Of a stretch of DNA of 64,000 nucleotides, positions 9,329 through 17,288 are shown piece after piece (position 1 is the first letter of the stretch; each line of letters begins with the position of its first letter). This DNA comes from Pseudomonas nitroreducens NBRC 12694. Lineage in GTDB: Bacteria > Pseudomonadota > Gammaproteobacteria > Pseudomonadales > Pseudomonadaceae. Where the stretch lies: the NCBI RefSeq assembly GCF_002091755.1, contig NZ_BDAI01000002.1:496001-560000 (forward strand). Direction: 5' to 3'. The notes beneath the pieces were generated by a model. It ran no database searches. It was not told the origin of the DNA and saw only the letters and a program-made list of their open reading frames with translations. Position numbers and translations under genes: made by a program.

Positions 9329-10429
9329 ATGAACAAGCACCTGCTGATCGGCGCGTTGGGGTTGTCCCTGGCGTGCGTCCTGCAACCGGCCGTGGCGGAG
9401 GAGGAGAAGGTCCTGCGCCTGTTCAACTGGGCGGACTACTTCGCCCCTGACACGCTGGCGAATTTCACCAGGGAAACCGGCATCCGCGTCATCTACGACG
9501 TGATGGACAGCAGCGAGACGCTGGAAGCCAAGATGATGGCCGGGCACAGCGGCTACGACCTGGTCTTCCCCGGCGACACCGTGGCCGAGCGGCTGATGCG
9601 TGCCGGCGCCCTGCAGAAGCTCGACGACAGCAAGCTGACGCAGCTGGCCGATATCGAGCCGGGCCTGCAGACGCTGCAGACCCAGTACCCGTACTCGCGC
9701 CACGCGGTGGTGCCCTATACCTGGGGCAGCATCGGCCTGACCTACAACCAGGCGAAGATCGAACAGCGCATGCCCGGCGCGCCGGTGAACAGCCTGGACA
9801 TGCTGTTCAAGCCGGAAGTGGCCAAGCGCTTCGCCGATTGCGGCATCTCCATGATCGACTCGCCGGACGAAGTGCTGGCCGTGGTGCTCAACTACCTCGG
9901 CCGCGACCCGCGCAGCTGCAAGCCGCAGGACCTGGCGGACGCCCTGGCGCTGCTCAACGGCATCCGCCCGTACATCCGCAAGTTCCAGTCGCAGCCGGTC
10001 ACCCAGCTGGTCAATGGCGACCTGTGCCTGTCGCTGGGCTACAGCGGCGACGTCACCCAGTCGCAACGGGCGGCCATTGATGCGAAGAAGCCCGAGCGCT
10101 TCGAGTACCGCGTCCCGCGCGAAGGCACCTCGGTGTGGATGGACACCATGGCCATTCCCGTCGACGCGCCGCACCCGGAATACGCCTATGCGCTGATCAA
10201 CTACCTGATGCGCCCGGAGGTGATGGCCGCGATCAGCAACGCCACCGGTTATCCGACCTCCAACGCCAAGGCGCGGCCGATGGTCGAGGCGAGCATGCGC
10301 GACAACCCGGACATCTATCTTGATGAGAAGGCCTACGCGCGGCTGTTCCCCGGCAAGGACATCCCCCAGCGCGACATGCGCGCGCGGATGCGTACCTGGA
10401 CCAGTTTCAAGACCGGCACCGGCGGTTGA
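9329..10429 (+). CDS. agu2C: Periplasmic polyamine-binding protein (PotF/SpuD family)
   Basis: A 366-residue solute-binding protein with a signal peptide (MNKHLLIGALGLSLACVLQP, cleavage near AVA-EEE). It opens with VLRLFNWADYFAPDTLANF, the PotD/PotF signature for spermidine/putrescine-type ligands; GYDLVFPGDTVAERL and VVPYTWGSIGLTYN support this. No permease or ATPase genes accompany it, so it would have to use a transporter encoded elsewhere. Its place inside the agmatine operon suggests agmatine or putrescine as ligand (inference). It starts 2 bases after the amidase gene. Confidence 0.9.
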   Translation: MNKHLLIGALGLSLACVLQPAVAEEEKVLRLFNWADYFAPDTLANFTRETGIRVIYDVMDSSETLEAKMMAGHSGYDLVFPGDTVAERLMRAGALQKLDDSKLTQLADIEPGLQTLQTQYPYSRHAVVPYTWGSIGLTYNQAKIEQRMPGAPVNSLDMLFKPEVAKRFADCGISMIDSPDEVLAVVLNYLGRDPRSCKPQDLADALALLNGIRPYIRKFQSQPVTQLVNGDLCLSLGYSGDVTQSQRAAIDAKKPERFEYRVPREGTSVWMDTMAIPVDAPHPEYAYALINYLMRPEVMAAISNATGYPTSNAKARPMVEASMRDNPDIYLDEKAYARLFPGKDIPQRDMRARMRTWTSFKTGTGG

Positions 10430-10439
10430 GGAGGCGAGG

Positions 10440-11543
10440 ATGATGACACGCAGAAACCTGCTCGGCACCGGCATCACGCTGGCCGCCGGGCTCGGCCTGG
10501 GGTTGGGGCGCGTCGCCCTGGCCGCGGGCAAATGGACCATGCCCGACGAACACCGCAAGCAGGAGCGGGTGTACGTCGCTTACGCGGCGAGCGCCGACGT
10601 CTGGGAAGACATCGCCGCGGACGTCAACGCCACCGTGGCGCGGCTGGCCCGCGCCATTGCCGAGTTCCAGCCGGTGACGGTGCTCTGCCGGCCGGAGCAG
10701 CAGGCCGAGGCCAAGCGTGCCTGCGGTGGGCAGAATGTCGACTTCCTGCCGGTGCCGGTGGATGACATCTGGGTGCGCGACTACGGCGGTTGCTTCCTTG
10801 TCGACGGCACCTCGGGCGGCCTGGCGCTGGCCGACTTCAACTTCAACGGCTGGGGCGGCAAGCAGCACGCCGAGCGCGACCGTGAAGTGTCGGCGGCACT
10901 GGCCGAAGACCTGGAGGCCAAGGCCATCGTCAGCGAGCTGTGCGGGGAGGGCGGCGGCATCGAGGTGGATGGCCACGGCACGGCGATCTTCACCGAAAGC
11001 TGCTGGGTCAACGACAACCGCAATCCTGGCTGGTCGCGCCCTCGAATCGAGGCGGAACTCAAGCGCATGCTGGGGCTGCGCAAGGTGATCTGGCTGCCGG
11101 GCATCCGTGGCAAGGACATCACCGATGCGCACGTGGACTTCTACGCGCGCTTCGTCGAGCCGGGCGTGGTGGTGGTCAACCTGGACAACGATCCGCAGTC
11201 CTATGACCACGCTGTCACCCGCCGCCACCTGGACATCCTCAAGACCGCTACGGATGCCGATGGCCGTCCGCTGAAGCTGCACACGCTGCCGCCGCCGATG
11301 AAGCCCAAGCCCAGCGCCTACAGCCGCGACAACCCGGATTTCGCAGCCGGTTACATCAACTACCTGCCGGTGAATGGCGGGGTGATTGCGCCGAAGTTTG
11401 GCGATGCGGCGGCGGACGAGCATTGCCATGCCTTGCTCAGCGAGCTGTACCCGGACCGGGAGATCGTGCAGCTGAACATCGACCCGATCGCCGCCGGTGG
11501 CGGCGGCATCCATTGCGTGACGTTGCAGATGCCGGCGGTGTAA
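10440..11543 (+). CDS. agu2A': Tat-exported agmatine deiminase paralogue
   Basis: A 367-residue second agmatine deiminase. Motifs match the cytoplasmic paralogue: VDDIWVRDYGGCF, FNFNGWGGK, GEGGGIEVDGHG, ITDAHVDFYARF and the catalytic Cys in GGGGIHCVTLQ near the end. Unlike the first copy it opens with MMTRRNLLGTGITLAAGLGL, a twin-arginine signal, so the folded enzyme should act in the periplasm. The start is the first of two adjacent ATGs after GAGGAGGCGAGG. It would convert periplasmic agmatine before uptake, which fits the adjacent binding protein. This corresponds to the A' gene of the agu2ABCA' operon. Confidence 0.9.
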   Translation: MMTRRNLLGTGITLAAGLGLGLGRVALAAGKWTMPDEHRKQERVYVAYAASADVWEDIAADVNATVARLARAIAEFQPVTVLCRPEQQAEAKRACGGQNVDFLPVPVDDIWVRDYGGCFLVDGTSGGLALADFNFNGWGGKQHAERDREVSAALAEDLEAKAIVSELCGEGGGIEVDGHGTAIFTESCWVNDNRNPGWSRPRIEAELKRMLGLRKVIWLPGIRGKDITDAHVDFYARFVEPGVVVVNLDNDPQSYDHAVTRRHLDILKTATDADGRPLKLHTLPPPMKPKPSAYSRDNPDFAAGYINYLPVNGGVIAPKFGDAAADEHCHALLSELYPDREIVQLNIDPIAAGGGGIHCVTLQMPAV

Positions 11544-11577
11544 GCCGCGTCGTGCTGCCGGGCTCTTCGTCGCGCGA

Positions 11578-12342
11578 TCAGCGCTCGGCGAAAGCCTCGT
11601 TGAGCAAAGCTGGCAGGGCCGTGCCCGCCGCGCTGGCGAGGGCGAAGTCGCGTTCGCCATGCAGCGGGCCCGGTGCGGGGTTGATGTGCAGGACGGTGGC
11701 CCCGGCGCGCCAGGCGATCTGCGGGACTTCGGCCGCCGGGTAGACCACGCCGGAGGTGCCCACGGAGATCAGCAGGTCGCAGTCTTCGGCGGCCTGGAAG
11801 GCGTGGTTGAGGGCATTCATCGGCAGGCCTTCGCCGAACCACACCACGCCGGGGCGCAGCGGGCCGCCGCAATGGGCGCAGGCCGGCGGCGGTACGCGGC
11901 GCCCTGCCTCAGGCTCATCCGGAACCGGCAGCGCTGCGTCGGGTTCGCGCTGGCAGTCGAAACAGCGAGGGCGTTCCAATTGGCCGTGCAGGTGGGTGAC
12001 GTCGTGGCTGCCGGCGCGCTCGTGGAGATCGTCGACGTTCTGGGTGATCAGCGTGAACTTCGGCACCTTGCCCGCCAGCGCTGCGATGGCCAGGTGAGCG
12101 GGATTGGGCTGCGCGCGATGGACGACGCTGCGTCGCCATTCATACCAGCCCCAGACCAGCGGCGGGTCGGCACGGAACGCCTGGGCGGTGGCCAGGGATG
12201 CGGCGTCGAAACGCTGCCACAGCCCGCTGAGGCGGTCGCGGAAGGTGGGGACACCACTCTCGGCGGAAACACCGGCACCGGTGAATACCACCACGTGATG
12301 GGCGTTGCGCAGGGCGTCGAGCAGGGCGGGTTCGAATATCAC
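11578..12342 (-). CDS. cobB: SIR2-family NAD-dependent protein deacylase (CobB-like)
   Basis: A 254-residue sirtuin. The NAD-binding segment VVFTGAGVSAESGVPTFRD (18-36), TQNVDDLHERAG (100-111) and catalytic His119 (HLHGQL) are intact. A zinc site is formed by Cys127/Cys130 and Cys155/Cys158. Tyr67-x-x-Arg70 (GWYEWRR) is the pair that in class III sirtuins favours succinyl/malonyl-lysine over acetyl-lysine. It acts on cytosolic proteins. The start overlaps the stop of the upstream diguanylate cyclase gene (ATGA), so both are on one transcript. Confidence 0.92.
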   Translation of the reverse strand: MIFEPALLDALRNAHHVVVFTGAGVSAESGVPTFRDRLSGLWQRFDAASLATAQAFRADPPLVWGWYEWRRSVVHRAQPNPAHLAIAALAGKVPKFTLITQNVDDLHERAGSHDVTHLHGQLERPRCFDCQREPDAALPVPDEPEAGRRVPPPACAHCGGPLRPGVVWFGEGLPMNALNHAFQAAEDCDLLISVGTSGVVYPAAEVPQIAWRAGATVLHINPAPGPLHGERDFALASAAGTALPALLNEAFAER

Positions 12343-13913
12343 GGTGCGGCTCCCGGCAGCGTGGGGGCATTTTCCAGGCGATTGCGGCCAGCGGCCTTGG
12401 CACGGTACAACGCGCGGTCGGCGGCTTCGATTAGCGCCTGCGGGCTACTGTCGCTGCCGCCGGGCAGGGTGGCGATGCCGATGCTGGCGGTGATTCGGCC
12501 CAGCGGGCTGCCGGCGTGGGTGAGGTTGGCCGTCTGCAGGCGCTGCATGAACTGCTCGGCCACGGCCTGGGCGCCATCGGGGCCGGTATGGGGCAGGATC
12601 ACGGCGAGTTCCTCGCCGCCATAGCGCGCCGCAAGATCAGCGGGGCGGCGGACGCTGTCGGCGAGGACGCGACCGATGCGACGCAAACAGTCGTCGCCGG
12701 CGGGGTGACCGTAGGTGTCGTTGAAGCGCTTGAAGTGGTCGACGTCGATCAGCAGCAGTCCCAGCGGCGTGCGCTCCCGGTGGGCGCGGCGCAGTTCGGC
12801 GATCAGGTGGTCGTCGAAGCTGCGGCGGTTCTCCAGGCCGGTCAGGGGGTCGCGGGAGGCGAGGACTTCCAGCTGGCGGTTGGCCTTGATCAGGTCTTCG
12901 CGGGCGTCGCGCAGCAGGCGTTCGGTGCCGATGCGGCGCTGGATGGCGAGGATCAGCAGGCTGCCGATCACCACGATGACCATCAGCAGGCCGAAGGCGA
13001 TGGCGACCGTGCGCCAGGCGTCGGCGCGCCAGGCGGCCAGGGCTTCGTCCTTGCCCAGGGCGACGGAAGTCACCAGTGGGTAGCGCTCGTTCTTGCGGAA
13101 GGCATAGATGCGCTCGACGCCATCGAGGGAGGACGCGAAGGTGGCGCTGCCGACCGTGGTTTCATCCAGGTACTGGGTGAAGATCGGCGAGCGCGAGAGC
13201 ACGCGGCCCATGTCGCTCTCGCGGAAGGGATAGCGCACCAGCACCTGGCCGCTGCTGGTGGCAACACCGATGGCGCCGGTCCTGCCGATATCGATCTTGC
13301 CGAACAGGCGCAGGAAGTCCTGCACGCCGAGCGCCGCCACTATCACCCCGGCAAAGTTGCCCTGGGCGTCGTTGTAGCGGCGGCTGACGGTGATTACCCA
13401 GACGCCGGTGGAGCGGCTGTGGATCGGTCCGTCGATGTAGGCCTCCAGCGAAGGGTTGTCGCGATGGTGGATGAAGTACGCACGGTCGGCGCTGTTGGAG
13501 CCGCGCGGGAAGGGGCCGGTGGAGGTCATCAGCCAGTTGCCCTGGGCGTCGTAGATGCCGACGCCATTGAGCTGCACGAGCAGGTGCTGCTGGCGCTGCA
13601 CCAGTTCGTTGAGGCGTTGCAGCTGCGGAGCGTCGAGGCCTTCGTGTTCCAGGCGTTCGGCAATGCCGAGCAGCAGCATGGAGCTCTGCGTGACAATACC
13701 CTCGACGTAGGTGTCCAGCGCCTGGGTGAGGTTGAGGTTGTGCGTGGTGGTTTCCGCCAGCGTGCGCTCGCGGGCCGACCACAGCTCCCAGGCCGTGGCG
13801 ATGGCGACGGCCAGGCTGATGATCGACAGCAGGAGGATGGCAAGGCGGATGTCGCGTTTCACACTGGCCTCGTAGGGACGTTCCCTGTGGTGGTCGTCAC
13901 GCAGGGCGGACAT
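12339..13913 (-). CDS. Membrane sensor diguanylate cyclase (dCache-like + GGDEF)
   Basis: A 524-residue protein that makes cyclic-di-GMP from two GTP. The order is a short cytoplasmic tail, membrane helix at about 22-42, periplasmic Cache-type sensor (about 45-300), second membrane helix (VAIAFGLLMVIVVIGSLLIL), linker, and GGDEF domain. The active-site loop reads GGEEL. RPAD sits five residues upstream, an intact inhibitory I-site. The start was chosen just before the first membrane helix; a longer in-frame extension is non-coding in character. It is upstream of, and overlapping with, the sirtuin gene, an unusual pairing. The ligand is unknown. Confidence 0.9.
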   Translation of the reverse strand: MSALRDDHHRERPYEASVKRDIRLAILLLSIISLAVAIATAWELWSARERTLAETTTHNLNLTQALDTYVEGIVTQSSMLLLGIAERLEHEGLDAPQLQRLNELVQRQQHLLVQLNGVGIYDAQGNWLMTSTGPFPRGSNSADRAYFIHHRDNPSLEAYIDGPIHSRSTGVWVITVSRRYNDAQGNFAGVIVAALGVQDFLRLFGKIDIGRTGAIGVATSSGQVLVRYPFRESDMGRVLSRSPIFTQYLDETTVGSATFASSLDGVERIYAFRKNERYPLVTSVALGKDEALAAWRADAWRTVAIAFGLLMVIVVIGSLLILAIQRRIGTERLLRDAREDLIKANRQLEVLASRDPLTGLENRRSFDDHLIAELRRAHRERTPLGLLLIDVDHFKRFNDTYGHPAGDDCLRRIGRVLADSVRRPADLAARYGGEELAVILPHTGPDGAQAVAEQFMQRLQTANLTHAGSPLGRITASIGIATLPGGSDSSPQALIEAADRALYRAKAAGRNRLENAPTLPGAAP

Positions 13914-13968
13914 CGCCCGGCGCAGTCCTGGGAGACGCCGGCAGCACGTGCCGGGTTGGCTATGGTGG

Positions 13969-15162
13969 TCAGACGCCTGGCATGCCGCTGAGTTGCACAC
14001 GGTTGCGACCTTTCTGCTTGGCGATATACAGATGCCGGTCGCAGCGGGCGAGCAGCTCGCGCGGTTCGTGCAGTCCGCCCTCGTTGGCCATTGCCGCACC
14101 GAGGCTGATCGTCAACTGACGCAGGCTGTCGGGCCGGTGCAGGTGCTCGATGCCCAGGCTCGCCACCTGTTCGCGCAATCGTTCGGCGATGCAGCGCAGG
14201 TCTTCGGCACTGGTCGCTTCCAGCACGATGGCGAATTCCTCACCGCCATAACGATAGACGTTGGCCTGCCCGCCGCGCAGAGTGCCGGCGAGATTCTCGG
14301 CCACCTGGCACAAGCAGCGGTCACCGGCCTGGTGCCCGTAATGGTCGTTGTACGGCTTGAAGTAGTCGATGTCGGCCATCAGCAGGGCGAAGGGGCGTCC
14401 GTGGGCGCGCATGCCGTGCCAGCTTTCATTGAGTTGCAGGTCCAGCGCACGGCGGTTGCCCACGCCGGTGAGACCGTCGGTGGTGGCCAGCTCCTGCAGG
14501 CGCAGGTTGAGGGCGGCGAGCTCCGTGCGCTGGCGGCGCTCCTCCAGATCGGCGAGGAATGCCTGGCGCACGCCCTTGATGTTGGTCCAGCTGATGAACA
14601 GGCTGAACAGCGCGATGGGCAGGTACACCAGGGTGAAGATCAGCAGCGGCTTGGTCGCCCCGTCATGGATCAGCCAGACGTTGTAGAGAATGATCGCCGA
14701 AATGATCGCCGACACCACGGCGATGCCCTTGAACGAATAACGCACGCCGAGGTTGCCCAACAAGATGAACACCACCGAGGCATAGAGGAAGAACGGCACG
14801 TCCGGCGAGGCACTGCGCTTGAGCAGCTCGAACCAGGCGACGGTGGAGATGATGTCGTGCACCGGCATCAGCATGTCCATCACCAGCACGCTGCGGCTGA
14901 AGCGGAACACCAGGAAGATATTGAGCAGGCCGATCAGGCTCAGGCCACTGCGCAGAAGCAGGGACTCCTTGGCCATGTCCGGGATCAGCAGCGCGTCGGC
15001 CAGCACGTAGGAGTCGTAGGCGGCCATGGCGATGAAGTTGATCGCCAGCAGGAAACGCCGGTAATGCTGGACCACGTACGCCTTGTAGGCATCGTGCAGG
15101 CGCGGCGGAATTCTCCCCTGGGATTGCCGGGGAGGAGCGGCGGGAAACTCGGGTGCGGTCAT
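13969..15162 (-). CDS. Membrane diguanylate cyclase with multi-helix N-terminus
   Basis: A 397-residue protein. About six membrane helices occupy residues 35-200 (for example FLLAINFIAMAAYDSYVLAD and the helix around LLIFTLVYLPIALFSLFISW), followed by a coiled linker (LADLEERRQRTELAALNLRL) and a GGDEF domain with active loop GGEEF. The I-site RxxD is not present five residues upstream (it reads GGQA), so product feedback inhibition may be lost, unlike the neighbouring cyclase. The gene ends 55 bases before the next cyclase gene in the same direction, so co-transcription is possible. Confidence 0.9.
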   Translation of the reverse strand: MTAPEFPAAPPRQSQGRIPPRLHDAYKAYVVQHYRRFLLAINFIAMAAYDSYVLADALLIPDMAKESLLLRSGLSLIGLLNIFLVFRFSRSVLVMDMLMPVHDIISTVAWFELLKRSASPDVPFFLYASVVFILLGNLGVRYSFKGIAVVSAIISAIILYNVWLIHDGATKPLLIFTLVYLPIALFSLFISWTNIKGVRQAFLADLEERRQRTELAALNLRLQELATTDGLTGVGNRRALDLQLNESWHGMRAHGRPFALLMADIDYFKPYNDHYGHQAGDRCLCQVAENLAGTLRGGQANVYRYGGEEFAIVLEATSAEDLRCIAERLREQVASLGIEHLHRPDSLRQLTISLGAAMANEGGLHEPRELLARCDRHLYIAKQKGRNRVQLSGMPGV

Positions 15163-15376
15163 GGAGAGTGGGAGCCTGTGTCTGCCGTCCGGGGCGAATG
15201 CTGGCCAAGGGCTAGAGTAGGGGGCGGCACCATTGCCGTCCAGCGGGGTGATGCATAGGGTGTACCAAATCTTCGGCCGCCGGGGATTGGCTCTGTCGCC
15301 AGGGTCGGCAATGGATCTTTATAAGGTGCCAATACCGCGGCATGATGATCGCTGTCACCTGCTGTCGAGGCCTTTC

Positions 15377-15997
15377 ATGTACGTACCCGCGCATTTCGAG
15401 GAAACCCGGACGGACGAGTTGCACCGGCTGATCCGCGAGTATCCCCTGGGCATCCTGGTCACCGGTCATGGCGGCCTGCTGGACGCCAATCATCTGCCCT
15501 TCGAACTGGAACTCTCCACCGAGCGGCCGCTGCTGCGCGCCCACGTCGCCCGCAACAACCCCGTGTGGCAGGAATCCGACGGTGAGGAAGTGCTGGTGAT
15601 TTTCCGTGGCGAGCACGCCTATGTGTCGCCCAACTGGTACCCGAGCAAGCACGAAGCACACCGCCAGGTGCCGACCTGGAACTACCAGGTGGTGCACGTG
15701 CGCGGTCGCCTCAAGGTCATGGACGAGGAGCGCTTCGTGCGCGGCGTGGTCGGCCGCCTGACCCGCACCCACGAGGCCAGTGAAGCGAAGCCCTGGAAGA
15801 TGAGCGATTCCACCCCGGAGTTCATCAGTGGCATGCTGGCCAACATCGTCGGCATCGAGGTGGAAATCAGCGAGATCGTCGGCAAGTCCAAACTCAGCCA
15901 GAACAAGGAAGAACGTGATCGCCTGGGCGCCGCCGAGCGGTTGGAACAGCTTGGCAGCAGCGAACTTTCCGCCGCGATGCAGCGCGCCATGGAATGA
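15377..15997 (+). CDS. PaiB-like FMN-binding protein
   Basis: A 206-residue protein of the PaiB/FMN-binding split-barrel family. It opens with MYVPAHFEETRTDELHRLIR; GEHAYVSPNWYPSK and VPTWNYQVVHVRGRL are the conserved core. In Bacillus, PaiB was described as a negative regulator of proteases and sporulation; in proteobacteria the role is unclear and may simply be flavin or nucleotide binding. The start was taken at the conserved MYVPAHF, since the in-frame upstream extension shows no conservation features. It stands alone, divergent from the cyclase genes. Confidence 0.87.
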   Translation: MYVPAHFEETRTDELHRLIREYPLGILVTGHGGLLDANHLPFELELSTERPLLRAHVARNNPVWQESDGEEVLVIFRGEHAYVSPNWYPSKHEAHRQVPTWNYQVVHVRGRLKVMDEERFVRGVVGRLTRTHEASEAKPWKMSDSTPEFISGMLANIVGIEVEISEIVGKSKLSQNKEERDRLGAAERLEQLGSSELSAAMQRAME

Positions 15998-16070
15998 GGC
16001 CCGCGGGTGCGGATGGCCGTCGTAGACATGTCTGCATGTTTTAAGGGGTTGGCAGGTCGGCTGCCTGAAA

Positions 16071-16085
16071 TGTAATAATATTACA
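16071..16085. promoter_or_regulatory. Perfect 15-bp dyad TGTAATAATATTACA
   Basis: TGTAATA and TATTACA flank a central A, 25 bases upstream of the acyltransferase-like gene. The element stands out in an otherwise GC-rich region. It fits the TGTAATwwwATTACA form reported for HexR in some gamma-proteobacteria, but no HexR-type gene is nearby and other regulators use similar sites. Confidence 0.5.
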
Positions 16086-16109
16086 ATTCAATCGCAGTCG
16101 ATTCCCTCA

Positions 16110-17288
16110 ATGACCTCCGCCATCACGCCTCCCTCAGCTGTCATCACCAAAGCCACTACCCGACTCCACTCCATCGATGCCCTGCGCGGGCTGGTGATTC
16201 TCTTCATGCTGCTGGACCACGTCCGTGAGACGTTTTACCTGCACCTGCAGGTGAGTGATCCGATGGACGTGACCCAGACCGACCCCGTGCTGTTCTTCAG
16301 TCGCACCCTGGCGCACCTCTGCGCGCCGGTTTTCGTCTTCCTCACCGGGCTTTCCGCCTTCCTCTATGGCGAGAGGCACGAGGGCCGCGTGGCGGTTTCG
16401 GCCTTCCTGCTCAAGCGCGGGCTGTTCCTGGTGCTGCTGGAAGTGACCCTGGTGAACTTCGCCTGGACTTTCCAGTTGCCGCCCAAGGTGATCTACCTGC
16501 AGGTAATCTGGGCCATCGGCCTGAGCATGCTGGCGCTCTCCGCGCTGGTCTGGCTGCCGCGTGCTGCCCTGGTGGGGCTTGGGCTGGTGCTGGTGGCGGG
16601 ACACAACCTGCTGGATGGGGTGCACTTTGCACCCGAGCACTGGGCCCATGTGCCCTGGGCGGTGTTGCACGATCGCGGCTGGATCGGACTGGGCGATGCG
16701 CTGCGCCTGCGTACGTCCTATCCGCTGCTGCCGTGGATCGGCGTGATTGCCTTGGGTTATGCAGCCGGGCCCTGGTTCGGACGTTCGGCCAATGCCGCCC
16801 GGCGCACGCGCAACCTGCTGCTGACGGCGGCCATCGCACTGGGCGGTTTCATCGTCCTGCGCCTGAACAACGGCTACGGCGAGAAGCCTTGGGGCGACGG
16901 CGACAACGGCCTGCAACTGCTGATGAGCTTCTTCAACATCACCAAGTACCCGCCGTCGCTGCTGTTCCTTGTCCTGACCCTGGGGATCGGCCTGCTCCTG
17001 CTGGTGTTCTTCGAGCGCCGCGGGCAGGGCGCTCTGGCCCGCCGGCTGGCGGTGTTCGGCGCGGCGCCGATGTTCTTCTACCTGCTGCACCTCTATGTGC
17101 TGAAGCTGCTTTATCTGGTCGCGGTGGCAATCTGGGGGCTGAACCACGGGCAGTACTTCGGCTTCGATTCGGTGTGGGCGGTCTGGGGTGGCGCGCTGTT
17201 GCTGATCGTCGTGCTTTATCCGCCGGTGCACTGGTTCGCCCGCCTCAAGGCCCGCCGCCGCGATATCGCCTGGCTGAAGTACCTGTGA
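16110..17288 (+). CDS. DUF1624 / heparan-alpha-glucosaminide acetyltransferase-like membrane protein
   Basis: A 392-residue integral membrane protein with about ten helices. The N-terminal motif RLHSIDALRGLVILFMLLDH is the hallmark of the DUF1624/HGSNAT catalytic domain, with a membrane His proposed to carry the acyl group. Bacterial members are thought to move acyl groups across the membrane onto periplasmic sugars or glycans, but targets are unknown. The stop codon overlaps the GTG start of an OprD porin (GTGA), so the two are translated together. A palindromic site 25 bases upstream may control the pair. Confidence 0.85.
   Translation: MTSAITPPSAVITKATTRLHSIDALRGLVILFMLLDHVRETFYLHLQVSDPMDVTQTDPVLFFSRTLAHLCAPVFVFLTGLSAFLYGERHEGRVAVSAFLLKRGLFLVLLEVTLVNFAWTFQLPPKVIYLQVIWAIGLSMLALSALVWLPRAALVGLGLVLVAGHNLLDGVHFAPEHWAHVPWAVLHDRGWIGLGDALRLRTSYPLLPWIGVIALGYAAGPWFGRSANAARRTRNLLLTAAIALGGFIVLRLNNGYGEKPWGDGDNGLQLLMSFFNITKYPPSLLFLVLTLGIGLLLLVFFERRGQGALARRLAVFGAAPMFFYLLHLYVLKLLYLVAVAIWGLNHGQYFGFDSVWAVWGGALLLIVVLYPPVHWFARLKARRRDIAWLKYL

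Noticed and set aside
16733..17284. Extension of the second OprD porin gene into the acyltransferase gene
   Set aside because: The in-frame extension reads the acyltransferase gene out of frame. The GTG at 17285 places the signal peptide correctly.
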